Shown one piece after another: positions 1 to 6,652 of a DNA stretch of 19,129 nucleotides (position 1 is the stretch's first letter; each line of letters opens with the position of its first letter). The notes beneath the pieces were generated by a model, which ran no database searches, was not told the DNA's origin, and saw only the letters and a list, made by a program, of their open reading frames with translations. The stretch covers positions 1-19,129 of the forward strand of contig CAYJLB010000041.1 of the NCBI GenBank assembly GCA_964370845.1, in the 5' to 3' direction. Made by a program: the position numbers and the translations under genes. Source of the stretch: CAYJLB01 sp964370845. GTDB lineage: Bacteria; Bacillota; Clostridia; Oscillospirales; Ruminococcaceae.

Positions 1-46
1 CCCTCTGCTTGTAAGGCAGATGCTCTCCCAGCTGAGCTATGCTCCC
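1..46 (-). tRNA. tRNA-Val (TAC), 5' part, cut by window edge
   Basis: Read on the minus strand from 46, the sequence gives a 5' acceptor strand GGGAGCA, the D-arm and a complete anticodon arm. The anticodon stem is TCTGC/GCAGA and its 7-nt loop is CTTACAA, so the anticodon is TAC (valine, GTA codons). The variable loop, T-arm and 3' acceptor strand lie beyond the window. Its own promoter lies directly upstream at 69-97. Confidence 0.93.
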
Positions 47-68
47 ACATCGTTTAGCGACAAGAGTA

Positions 69-97
69 ATTATACACCAATAAGTGGACAAAGTCAA
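69..97 (-). promoter_or_regulatory. sigma-A-type promoter of tRNA-Val
   Basis: On the minus strand TTGACT (92-97) is followed after 17 nt by a perfect TATAAT (69-74). Transcription would start near position 62, about 15 nt before the mature tRNA 5' end. This is five of six and six of six to consensus at the ideal spacing. Confidence 0.85.
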
Positions 98-193
98 TAC
101 TTTTTTAAAACTTTTTTTACAATTGGGGAATATTATAAAAATTAATAAAACAAAGTTGTATAAATGTTAAATATATATAAACAAAAAGTAAAA

Positions 194-227
194 TTTAAGG
201 CATCTATCGTAAAATAGACACCTTAAA
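194..227 (-). terminator. intrinsic terminator of the superoxide reductase gene
   Basis: TTTAAGG (194-200) pairs with CCTTAAA (221-227), and TCTAT (203-207) pairs with ATAGA (214-218). A 2x2 CA/CA internal loop separates the stems and the apical loop is 6 nt. On the minus strand the stem runs straight into a T-rich tract (TTTTACTTTTTG). It lies about 30 nt past the stop codon of the gene at 258-629, in the right orientation. Confidence 0.7.
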
Positions 228-257
228 CAATATAATCTTGTGAAAAATAATAAATTA

Positions 258-629
258 TTATTTTTCAGTTTTCCATAAACCGTGAAGGTTACAGTAAGAA
301 TATGCTGCTACAGCTTTTTCTGTGTCAAGTTTGAAAACTGCTACTGGTTCGCTACCTGGAGCGATTTTTTTACGTTGACCGCCATTTGTAGTTTCAAGGT
401 ATACCCATTCAATTGAATGTTCTTCAGTCATTGGGTGAGCAACCTCTCCAACAGTGACAGTTACAGTCTTACATTTCACATTAATAAGTGGAAGATGTTT
501 TTCGCTAGCTGCATCAACAGTGTTTGGAACAACTTCACCCATTACTTCACCGCAACAGTGCATTGGAACTCCAGCATCAATAATTGTGCCAACAAAATTG
601 TGGCAATGTTTACATTCGAAAAATTTCAT
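258..629 (-). CDS. dfx: desulfoferrodoxin / superoxide reductase (2Fe type)
   Basis: Reduces superoxide to hydrogen peroxide without making O2, the usual defence of strict anaerobes; cytoplasmic. The 123 aa match the full two-domain length of the family. The N-terminal desulforedoxin domain keeps its four iron ligands (C6, C9 and the adjacent pair C25-C26). The catalytic domain keeps the Glu-Lys-His loop (E43, K44, H45), H65 in an HPM motif, H71, C113 and H116, that is four His and one Cys for the square-pyramidal iron. The start is fixed by an AAAGGAG Shine-Dalgarno about 9 nt before the ATG. It is divergent from a flavodiiron protein that removes O2, so the two form an oxygen-defence pair. 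No convincing promoter was found upstream. Rubredoxin, a usual electron donor, is not in the window. Confidence 0.95.
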   Translation of the reverse strand: MKFFECKHCHNFVGTIIDAGVPMHCCGEVMGEVVPNTVDAASEKHLPLINVKCKTVTVTVGEVAHPMTEEHSIEWVYLETTNGGQRKKIAPGSEPVAVFKLDTEKAVAAYSYCNLHGLWKTEK

Positions 630-721
630 AAAATATTAACTCCTTTATAATTTATTTTTTGCATTAATAGTGTTATAATAAATGTATTATATTTTAATTA
701 TATCCAAAATATTTTATTTTT

Positions 722-738
722 CTGTGATATAGTCACGG
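722..738. promoter_or_regulatory. palindrome in the dfx-flavodiiron intergenic region (operator candidate)
   Basis: CTGTGA (722-727) and TCACGG (733-738) form a 6-bp inverted repeat with one G-T pair around TATAG. It sits mid-way between the divergent oxygen-defence genes, so it could be a shared regulator site. The 5-nt centre differs from the 6-nt CRP-type spacing, and no regulator gene is nearby. The rest of 630-810 is very AT-rich, with only weak promoter-like hexamers. Confidence 0.25.
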
Positions 739-812
739 AAGAATGTGGACTAAAGTAGTAGAATTAGGAGCATAGATTGGTGATTAATAAAATAATTACT
801 ATATATTATTAA

Positions 813-837
813 AGGAAAGGTGTTTAGTTTGAAATAA
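813..837 (+). promoter_or_regulatory. leader mini-ORF (Met-Lys-stop) with its own Shine-Dalgarno
   Basis: A Shine-Dalgarno AGGAAAGG (813-820) is followed after exactly 8 nt by TTG AAA TAA (829-837), a two-codon reading frame. The true gene start downstream has the identical Shine-Dalgarno (934-941) and the identical 8-nt spacing before ATG at 950. The 13-mer AGGAAAGGTGTTT occurs at both sites. A perfect 8-bp hairpin (827-834 with 840-847) covers the mini-ORF start and stop. Translation of it is inferred only. Confidence 0.35.
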
Positions 838-925
838 AATTTCAAACACGAGTTATTGTGCTTTTCGTCCATTAAGAACGAAACTTTTTTACTTTATAAA
901 GATTGGTAAAAAAGCCGCACAAAAC
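827..925 (+). ncRNA. candidate structured 5' leader RNA with three-way junction
   Basis: Directly visible pairings: hairpin GTTTGAAA/TTTCAAAC (827-834/840-847). Then come P1 (852-854 and 856-861 with 917-925, one bulged A at 855), P2 (863-868/878-883, TTTCGT/ACGAAA, 9-nt loop) and P3 (884-892/906-914, CTTTTTTAC/GTAAAAAAG, 13-nt loop). P2 and P3 abut with no gap, one nt separates P1 from P2, and CC separates P3 from P1. The fold ends 8 nt before the flavodiiron Shine-Dalgarno (934), so it could control translation of that gene. It matches no riboswitch class that I can recognise. A weak promoter may precede it (TTGGTG near 777, TATATT at 802, spacing 19). Confidence 0.5.
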
Positions 926-949
926 ATCGAGAGAGGAAAGGTGTTTTAT

Positions 950-2143
950 ATGCAAAATTTTAGAAAAATTACTGAAAGCTTAATTTACATCGGAGGGAAT
1001 GAGCGAAAAGCTTTTAACTTCGAGAATATTTACCCTGTTGACAAGGGTAGTTCTTTTAACTCATATTTATTATTAGATGAAAAGACTGTTTTACTCGACA
1101 CAGTTGACAAATCTGCGGAAAAAGATTTTGTTGAAAATTTGAAAGGTGCGTTGGCTGGGAAAAAACTTGATTACTTAATTGTAAATCATATGGAACCTGA
1201 CCACTGTGCTACGATTCCAACAATAATTGGACTTTATCCTGATGTGACTGTAGTAGGAAATACGAAAACTTTCGGCATGATTAAGCAGTTTTTCGGTTTA
1301 GATTTATCTGATAGGCAAGTGATTGTAAAAGACGGCGACACTTTGAATATTGGAAAGAGAACTCTTGCTTTTGTTTTAGCGCCAATGGTGCACTGGCCAG
1401 AAGCAATGGTCACATATGATACTTTAGACAAAACTCTTTTTTCAGCGGACGCATTTGGCACATTCGGTGCTTTAGATGGTGGGATTTACGCTGATGAAAT
1501 GGATTTTGAAGTTGATTTTATTAGTGAAGCAAGAAGATACTACACTAATATTGTAGGGAAATTTGGCCCTGCTGTGGGAACTTTATTAAAAAAAGCTTCA
1601 GCACTTGAAATTGAAAGAATTTGTCCTTTACATGGTCCAATTTGGAGAAAAGATTTTGGTAAAATTATCGAAAAATACCAAAAATGGGCAAGTTATACAC
1701 CAGAAGAAAATGGTGTTGTAATTGCTTATGGTTCGATTTATGGAAACACTGAACAAGCTGCTGAAATTTTAGCTAGCAAGCTTTCCGAAAAAGGAGTGAA
1801 AAACATTAAACTTTTTGATGTTTCCTCCACTCATTTTTCATATATCTTAAGCGAGTGCTTTAAATATGACAAAATAATAATTGCTTGTCCGACTTATAAT
1901 ATGGAAATTTTCCCATATATGGAACTTTTGTTGAAAGAAATTTCTGCTCATCATCTTGAAAACAGAAAGTTTGGGTTTATTGAAAATGGAAGCTGGGCTC
2001 CTGTAATGGCTAAAAAAGCTAGGGAAATTCTTGAAGGAGTAAAGAATTCCACATTCTTTGATACAGTAGTTACAGTAAGGTCAGCAGTTAATGATGATAA
2101 CATGGAAGCTTTAGAAATGCTTGCCGACGAAATTGCGGGGTAA
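950..2143 (+). CDS. fprA: flavodiiron protein (A-type flavoprotein)
   Basis: Reduces O2 to water (or NO to N2O) in the cytoplasm of anaerobes. It has an N-terminal metallo-beta-lactamase-like domain (about 1-250) and a C-terminal flavodoxin domain (about 255-397). All diiron ligands are present: H80, E82 and D84 in HMEPDH, then H148, D167 and H228. The flavodoxin FMN loop reads GSIYGNT. The ATG at 950 is chosen because AGGAAAGG lies 8 nt upstream; the in-frame GTG at 941 overlaps that Shine-Dalgarno. This gives 397 aa, normal for the class without fused rubredoxin or flavin-reductase domains. It is divergent from the superoxide reductase and probably shares its physiology. Its long structured leader suggests post-transcriptional control. 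The stop codon sits in the loop of a GC-rich hairpin. O2 versus NO preference cannot be read from sequence. Confidence 0.95.
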   Translation: MQNFRKITESLIYIGGNERKAFNFENIYPVDKGSSFNSYLLLDEKTVLLDTVDKSAEKDFVENLKGALAGKKLDYLIVNHMEPDHCATIPTIIGLYPDVTVVGNTKTFGMIKQFFGLDLSDRQVIVKDGDTLNIGKRTLAFVLAPMVHWPEAMVTYDTLDKTLFSADAFGTFGALDGGIYADEMDFEVDFISEARRYYTNIVGKFGPAVGTLLKKASALEIERICPLHGPIWRKDFGKIIEKYQKWASYTPEENGVVIAYGSIYGNTEQAAEILASKLSEKGVKNIKLFDVSSTHFSYILSECFKYDKIIIACPTYNMEIFPYMELLLKEISAHHLENRKFGFIENGSWAPVMAKKAREILEGVKNSTFFDTVVTVRSAVNDDNMEALEMLADEIAG

Positions 2144-2215
2144 CCCCGCTGTTATTCCCGCACTGAACAAAGCGAAGAAGATAACTTTGTTTCTGCGAGG
2201 GCAACGTGACGTTGC
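2135..2215 (+). other. GC-rich block of three hairpins after the flavodiiron gene
   Basis: Hairpin 1 is GCGGGG-TAA-CCCCGC (2135-2149), whose triloop is the stop codon. Hairpin 2 pairs CCC and GCA (2157-2162) with TGC and GGG (2194-2201), with an inner AACAAAG/CTTTGTT (2166-2172/2185-2191). Hairpin 3 is GCAACGTGACGTTGC (2201-2215). Intergenic DNA here is otherwise strongly AT-rich, so this compact block stands out. It may be a dispersed intergenic repeat or an mRNA 3' stabiliser, but only one copy is in the window. The real transcription terminator follows at 2245. Confidence 0.5.
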
Positions 2216-2244
2216 ATCCATGCTCAACTTTTCAAATATAAATA

Positions 2245-2286
2245 AAAATAGTTCAAGCCATTTATAAAGGCTTGAACTATTTTTTT
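2245..2286. terminator. bidirectional intrinsic terminator
   Basis: A perfect 15-bp stem (2245-2259 with 2269-2283) has a 9-nt loop. On the plus strand it runs into seven to eight T. On the minus strand the A-rich arm gives a T-rich tail too. It sits between the convergent flavodiiron gene and upp and can serve both. Confidence 0.92.
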
Positions 2287-2296
2287 AGTCAATATT

Positions 2297-2926
2297 TTAT
2301 TTTGTTCCGAAAATTCTATCTCCAGCATCTCCAAGTCCTGGAACAATATAACAATGGTCATTTAATTTTTCATCAAGTTGTCCAATGTAAATTTCAATGT
2401 CAGGGTGAGCTTTTTGTAAAGTTTCAAGCCCTTCAGGAGCGGCGATAATGCACATAAATTTGATTTGCTTTCCGCCTTTTTCCTTGATTAAGTTAATTGC
2501 GTCCACAGCAGAACCACCAGTTGCAAGCATTGGGTCGAGGACAATTACTGCTCTTTCGTCAAGGTTTTCAGGTAATTTGCAATAATATTCGTGTGGAACG
2601 TGGGTAACAGGGTCACGGTAAAGTCCAATATGTCCAATTTTTGCAGATGGAACAAGGTCTAAAATTCCGTTTACCATTCCAAGTCCAGCACGCAAAATAG
2701 GAACAATTGCAACTTTTTTACCTTCAATTCGTTGTAATGTCGCTTTTTGGATAGGCGTTTCAATTTCAACATCTTCAAGTGGGAAATCTCTCATAGCTTC
2801 ATAGCCCATTAACATTGCAACTTCCTCAGTTAATGTTCTAAAATCCTTTGTTCCAGTGTTAACATCACGCATAAGCGAAATTTTATGGATAATAAGTGGG
2901 TGTTCAAAAATTGTAACTTTATTCAT
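2297..2926 (-). CDS. upp: uracil phosphoribosyltransferase
   Basis: Pyrimidine salvage: converts uracil and PRPP to UMP and pyrophosphate; cytoplasmic. At 209 aa it has the standard family length. The PRPP-binding motif DPMLATGGSA is at residues 131-140. The uracil-binding C-terminal signature GLGDAGDRIFGT is intact at 197-208. A Shine-Dalgarno GAAAGGA lies upstream of the ATG. It is a single-gene unit with its own promoter (2987-3015) and a shared terminator. No uracil permease or pyr regulator gene is adjacent. Confidence 0.98.
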   Translation of the reverse strand: MNKVTIFEHPLIIHKISLMRDVNTGTKDFRTLTEEVAMLMGYEAMRDFPLEDVEIETPIQKATLQRIEGKKVAIVPILRAGLGMVNGILDLVPSAKIGHIGLYRDPVTHVPHEYYCKLPENLDERAVIVLDPMLATGGSAVDAINLIKEKGGKQIKFMCIIAAPEGLETLQKAHPDIEIYIGQLDEKLNDHCYIVPGLGDAGDRIFGTK

Positions 2927-2986
2927 TTTAGATTACAGTCCTTTCATTTTTAGTAAAATTCTTACTTAACATTATTTTAACAAGAA

Positions 2987-3015
2987 ATTATACTTTTTTC
3001 AACCTTTTTTTACAA
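2987..3015 (-). promoter_or_regulatory. promoter of upp
   Basis: On the minus strand TTGTAA (3010-3015) is separated by 17 nt from a perfect TATAAT (2987-2992). The expected start near 2980 would give a leader of about 55 nt. The -35 is four of six to consensus. Confidence 0.6.
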
Positions 3016-3106
3016 ATTAATATTTTTGTTCTTAATTACTAATAAAAATAGAAAGTTTTTGTTTATTATTTTTAAGGAAATTTATTTAAATGGGAGTTTT
3101 GGCACA

Positions 3107-3135
3107 TTTACAAGTTAATGTTTTTGTGATATAAT
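3107..3135 (+). promoter_or_regulatory. promoter of the SPFH / zinc-ribbon / TPM operon
   Basis: TTTACA (3107-3112), 17 nt, then TATAAT (3130-3135) preceded by TG one nt upstream (extended -10). The start is predicted near 3142, about 57 nt before the first gene. It looks sigma-A-like. No palindromic operator was noticed around it. Confidence 0.75.
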
Positions 3136-3198
3136 ATGATTAATATTTTAAACTAATATAAAATATAATTTTCTCAATCTGAAAGGAATGATACACAA

Positions 3199-4578
3199 AT
3201 GGGATTAATTAAAGCTATTACTGGTGCTGCTGGCGGAGTTCTTGCCGATCAGTGGAAAGAGTTTATCTACTGTGACTCCTTGGACGAAGAAGTCTTAGTC
3301 ACAAAAGGACAAAAACGTATTAGTGGACGTAGTTCAAATACTAGCGGAGAAGAAAATATTATCTCCAATGGTTCAGCTATCGCTGTAAACGAAGGTCAAT
3401 GTATGATTATCGTTGATAATGGTAAGGTAGTTGAACTTTGTGCTGAACCGGGACAATTTACATATGATTCATCAACTGAACCTTCAATTTTTAGTGGAAG
3501 CCTTGGAACAAGCATTATTGAGAGTTTCAAAAATATTGGTGCTCGTTTTACTTTTGGCGGTTCTCCTGGAAAAGACCAAAGAGTTTACTTCTTTAACACA
3601 AAAGAAATTTACGGAAATAAATATGGTTCACCTTCTCCAATAGGCTTTAGAATTTTGGATAAAAATGTTGGACTTGATATTGAAGTTGGCGTTAAATGTC
3701 ACGGTGAATATTCTTACAAAATTACCGATCCTTTACTTTTTTACACTAACGTTTGTGGTAATGTTACTGGTGATTTTAGACGTGAGGAAATTGCTTCTCA
3801 ACTTAAAATGGAACTTTTGACTGAACTTCAACCAGCATTTGCTCAAATCGCTGATACTGGAATTAGACCTTACCAATTAATGGCTCATACAAGTGAGCTT
3901 ACTTCGATTTTAAACAATCTACTTTCTGAAAAATGGAAAAAACGTCGTGGTATTGAAATTGTTGAAATGGGTATCGTTGCTAACTTGAATGAAGAAGACC
4001 AAAAGATGATTCAAGAGCTTCAACGTAATGCTGCTTTCCGTGACCCTACTATGGCTGCTGCTCACTTAGTTGGTGCACAAGCTGAAGCTATGCAAGCTGC
4101 TGCTTCAAACGAAGGTGCTGGCGGTGCTATGATGGGCTTTATGGGAATGAACATGGCTCAAGGTGCTGGTGGAATGAATGCTCAAAACCTATTTGCTATG
4201 GGTCAGCAACAGCAACAACAACAGCAACAAATGCAAATGCAACAACAGCAACAGGCTCAACAACAAGCACAACAAGCTCCTGTGCAACAAGCAGCTCCGG
4301 CTGCTGGTAGCTGGGCTTGTCCACAAGGGCATACTGGAAATACGGGTAAATTCTGTAATGAATGTGGCTCTCCAAGACCTGCTGAGGACAGCGGTTGGAC
4401 TTGTGAATGTAGCGCTGTAAATAAAGGTAAATTCTGCCCACAATGCGGAAAACCTAAACCAGCTGCGGCATTGCTATATGTTTGTGATAAATGCGGTTGG
4501 GAACCTGAAGACCCAACTAAGCCACCAAAATTCTGCCCTGAATGTGGCGATATTTTTGATGATAGCGATAAAAAATAA
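3199..4578 (+). CDS. SPFH-domain protein with poly-Q linker and three C-terminal zinc ribbons (YdjI-like)
   Basis: SPFH proteins scaffold membranes; in B. subtilis the YdjI relative recruits PspA to the membrane under envelope stress. Residues about 1-290 form the SPFH region, beginning with the LADQWKEF segment. There is no signal peptide or clear membrane segment. A Gln/Met/Ala-rich linker (336 to about 366, with nine consecutive Gln) follows. Then come three zinc ribbons: C374/H378/C386/C389, C402/C404/C413/C416, and C429/C432/C446/C449. GAAAGGA lies 11 nt before the ATG. It is first in an operon with a membrane-anchored zinc-ribbon protein and a TPM protein, which fits a peripheral scaffold tethered by partners. 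The SPFH and ribbon assignments are secure; equivalence to YdjI is inference from family and context. Confidence 0.85.
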   Translation: MGLIKAITGAAGGVLADQWKEFIYCDSLDEEVLVTKGQKRISGRSSNTSGEENIISNGSAIAVNEGQCMIIVDNGKVVELCAEPGQFTYDSSTEPSIFSGSLGTSIIESFKNIGARFTFGGSPGKDQRVYFFNTKEIYGNKYGSPSPIGFRILDKNVGLDIEVGVKCHGEYSYKITDPLLFYTNVCGNVTGDFRREEIASQLKMELLTELQPAFAQIADTGIRPYQLMAHTSELTSILNNLLSEKWKKRRGIEIVEMGIVANLNEEDQKMIQELQRNAAFRDPTMAAAHLVGAQAEAMQAAASNEGAGGAMMGFMGMNMAQGAGGMNAQNLFAMGQQQQQQQQQMQMQQQQQAQQQAQQAPVQQAAPAAGSWACPQGHTGNTGKFCNECGSPRPAEDSGWTCECSAVNKGKFCPQCGKPKPAAALLYVCDKCGWEPEDPTKPPKFCPECGDIFDDSDKK

Positions 4579-4587
4579 TTAATTTAT

Positions 4588-4624
4588 AAAAAAATTGGGC
4601 GGCTTAATTTTTAGTCGCCCAATT
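4588..4624 (-). terminator. terminator-like hairpin between operon genes, poly-T on the minus side
   Basis: A 12-bp stem (4593-4604 with 4613-4624, one G-T pair) caps the SPFH gene. On the plus strand no T-tract follows. On the minus strand seven T follow the stem, so as an intrinsic terminator it points against the operon, although no minus-strand gene is nearby. It may instead be a 3' stabilising or processing hairpin that sets different levels of the SPFH and downstream messages. Confidence 0.5.
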
Positions 4625-4664
4625 GATATTCCATTAAAATAAAATGAAAGGAATGATTTTGTAT

Positions 4665-5789
4665 ATGGTAGATGAAATGTTAAAATATCAGTGTCCTGCC
4701 TGTGGTGCGCCTTTGCATTTTAGTCCTGAAAAACAAATGCTTGCTTGTGACTCTTGTGACAGCACTTTTCCTAAGGATTTATTTAAAAAAGATGAACCCG
4801 AAGAAGAAAAAGAAATGACAAAAGAGGAAGCTGACGCAGCGGATCAAGCTGTGGAATCTCACGAAAAAATCGACTGGAGAACTGAGAGTGTTGCTTCAAA
4901 TAAACCAGCTATGGAAAATCAAACTGCTATAGTTTGTACTTCTTGTGGAGCGGAGGTTATTTCCGATGGAACTACTGCTGCTACTGAATGTGTTTATTGT
5001 GGAAATCCAGTTGTTTTAACTGAAAATGTTACTGGTGTTGCTACTCCTGACTTTGTTATTCCGTTTAAAATTGATAAAAATCAGGCTAAAGAAAAATTGC
5101 TAGACTTTTACAAAGGGAAAAAACTGCTTCCTGATGCATTTAGAGATGCAAATAGAATTGAAAAAATTGCTGGAGTATACGTTCCTTTCTGGCTATTTAG
5201 CTGTAAAGGTAGCGGTGATATTAGGTTTAGAGCCACAAAAACAAAGAGCTGGAGCGATAGTAACTACAACTACACAAAAACGAGTTATTATGCAGTAGAA
5301 AGAGCTGGAGAAATTGGCTTTGATAAAATCCCAGTTGATGCGTCGAAAAAGATGGACGATAATTATATGGACGGTATAGAACCTTATAATTATGACGAAT
5401 TAGCGGAATTTAAGTCAATGTATATGGCTGGTTATTTGGCGGATAAATACGATGTTAGTGTTGATGAGTCTACTGCTAGAGTTAATACTCGTGTTGTGAA
5501 TTCTGTTGAAGATAATTTTAAGAAAACTGTTACTGGATATAGTTCTGTAACAAAAACTTCCTCGCAAATCGATATGCATGGTGAAGATATAAATTATGCA
5601 TTGTTCCCAGTGTGGATGCTTAACACAAAATACAATGGCGAAATGTATCAGTTTGCAATCAATGGGCAAACAGGTTTAGTTTCAGGTAAACTTCCAATTG
5701 ATAAGAATAAAGTTACAAAATATTTCCTAAAAACGATGGCTATGGTAGCTGTTCCTATAGGACTTATTGCGGGGATTTTCTTCTTTTAA
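4665..5789 (+). CDS. double zinc-ribbon protein with C-terminal membrane anchor (YdjG-like)
   Basis: Likely membrane partner of the SPFH protein. Start at 4665 (374 aa), because GAAAGGAATG (4646-4655) lies just upstream; an in-frame ATG at 4644 precedes that site and is less likely. Near the N-terminus is zinc ribbon 1 (CPACG ... CDSCD). An acidic Lys/Glu linker follows, then zinc ribbon 2 (CTSCG ... CVYCG), then a long soluble region ending in FPVWMLNTKYNG. The last about 22 residues are one hydrophobic segment ending in FFF, giving a tail anchor with the bulk cytoplasmic. The order SPFH, zinc-ribbon anchor, TPM protein recalls the YdjI/YdjG/YdjH set of B. subtilis. No enzymatic motif is visible. 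Confidence 0.75.
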   Translation: MVDEMLKYQCPACGAPLHFSPEKQMLACDSCDSTFPKDLFKKDEPEEEKEMTKEEADAADQAVESHEKIDWRTESVASNKPAMENQTAIVCTSCGAEVISDGTTAATECVYCGNPVVLTENVTGVATPDFVIPFKIDKNQAKEKLLDFYKGKKLLPDAFRDANRIEKIAGVYVPFWLFSCKGSGDIRFRATKTKSWSDSNYNYTKTSYYAVERAGEIGFDKIPVDASKKMDDNYMDGIEPYNYDELAEFKSMYMAGYLADKYDVSVDESTARVNTRVVNSVEDNFKKTVTGYSSVTKTSSQIDMHGEDINYALFPVWMLNTKYNGEMYQFAINGQTGLVSGKLPIDKNKVTKYFLKTMAMVAVPIGLIAGIFFF

Positions 5790-5828
5790 AAATTTATTTG
5801 AAACTTTATTGAAAGGAATGGTTTTATT

Positions 5829-6620
5829 ATGACTAAAATGGCTAAAAAAATAATTTCTGTTATTTTAAGTTGTATATTAATATCTGTTTTCTCCTTACCT
5901 GTTTTTGCAGCGACAGAAAGTGATACTGTTGTTGATTTAGCTGAAATTTTAAATGAAAACCAAGAAGCTGAACTTAACTCAATGATTAAGGAAATTAAAG
6001 ATACATACAATTTTGATATAACGATTATAGCTTATTATGATACTGAAGTTACTGCTGAAATGGCAGGTGACTATGCTGAAAATTATGTTAACATCGACCT
6101 TGAGGCTGACGGACTTGTGCTTGCTAATAATTTAGAAATGCGTGAGTATTTCACTTCGGTAAGAGGGGATTACAGATTTGACGCATTTACATCTTCTGCA
6201 CATGATTATATTGAAGAAGAATTATTATATTATCTGCGAGATGATAGATATTATGAGGCTTATGTAGCGCATATTGAGGCTACAGAACAAGTGCTAAAAA
6301 CTTATTTTGCTGGGGAAACTTTTTCTACGCCTATAGATTATTCTACAAAAATCATGGGTGGAATTGTTGTCGGCTTGATAGCTGGTTTGATTGTTGCAGC
6401 GATTTATGTTGCGATGTTAAAGAAACAAATGAATACTGCGGTTGCACAACGTGCGGCGGCAAATTATGTTAAGAAAGGTAGTTTTAACCTTTCTCGTAGT
6501 TCGGACAGATATTTGTATTCCACTACATCAAAAACTGCTAGAGCGAAAAGCAGCAGTGGTGGTGGCGGTTCAACTAGTTCAAGAGGTGGTTCAAGGTCAT
6601 CTCGTGGCGGAAGTTATTAA
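5829..6620 (+). CDS. TPM-domain membrane protein with signal peptide (YdjH-like)
   Basis: 263 aa. An N-terminal signal peptide (Lys-rich start, hydrophobic 8-24, VFA-ATE cleavage-like site near 27) precedes an extracytoplasmic TPM-type domain (about 30-155) that starts with the typical DLAEILNENQEAELN segment. A transmembrane helix follows (about 175-198), then a cytoplasmic tail ending in a Gly/Ser/Arg-rich stretch with SRGGS repeats (about 237-263). TPM proteins appear in photosystem II repair and in phage-shock-like operons; enzymatic activity in this branch is unproven. GAAAGGA lies 11 nt before the ATG. It is the last gene of the operon, followed by a strong terminator. It probably senses or anchors from the outer face of the membrane. 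Confidence 0.8.
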   Translation: MTKMAKKIISVILSCILISVFSLPVFAATESDTVVDLAEILNENQEAELNSMIKEIKDTYNFDITIIAYYDTEVTAEMAGDYAENYVNIDLEADGLVLANNLEMREYFTSVRGDYRFDAFTSSAHDYIEEELLYYLRDDRYYEAYVAHIEATEQVLKTYFAGETFSTPIDYSTKIMGGIVVGLIAGLIVAAIYVAMLKKQMNTAVAQRAAANYVKKGSFNLSRSSDRYLYSTTSKTARAKSSSGGGGSTSSRGGSRSSRGGSY

Positions 6621-6652
6621 AAGATAATATAGTTGCAAAAGTTGCAAAAAAA

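Noticed and set aside
673..691. PerR/Fur-like AT-rich inverted repeat upstream of the superoxide reductase gene
   Set aside because: TTATAAT and ATTATA are present, but the spacing does not fit the 7-1-7 PerR box, and the region is so AT-rich that such repeats are expected by chance.
722..738. CRP-type binding site
   Set aside because: The TGTGA and TCACG halves are 5 nt apart, not 6, and one half deviates; kept only as a generic palindrome.
941..949. GTG start for the flavodiiron protein
   Set aside because: The GTG overlaps the Shine-Dalgarno itself; ATG at 950 has proper 8-nt spacing.
4189..4443. Leu-rich minus-strand frames opposite the poly-Q tract
   Set aside because: CAA/CAG repeats read in reverse give Leu/Val/Cys runs; these are shadows of the SPFH gene.
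6632..6649. Direct repeat GTTGCAAAA twice, as a possible insertion target duplication
   Set aside because: The copies are directly adjacent with nothing between them, next to a poly-A tract; slippage explains it.
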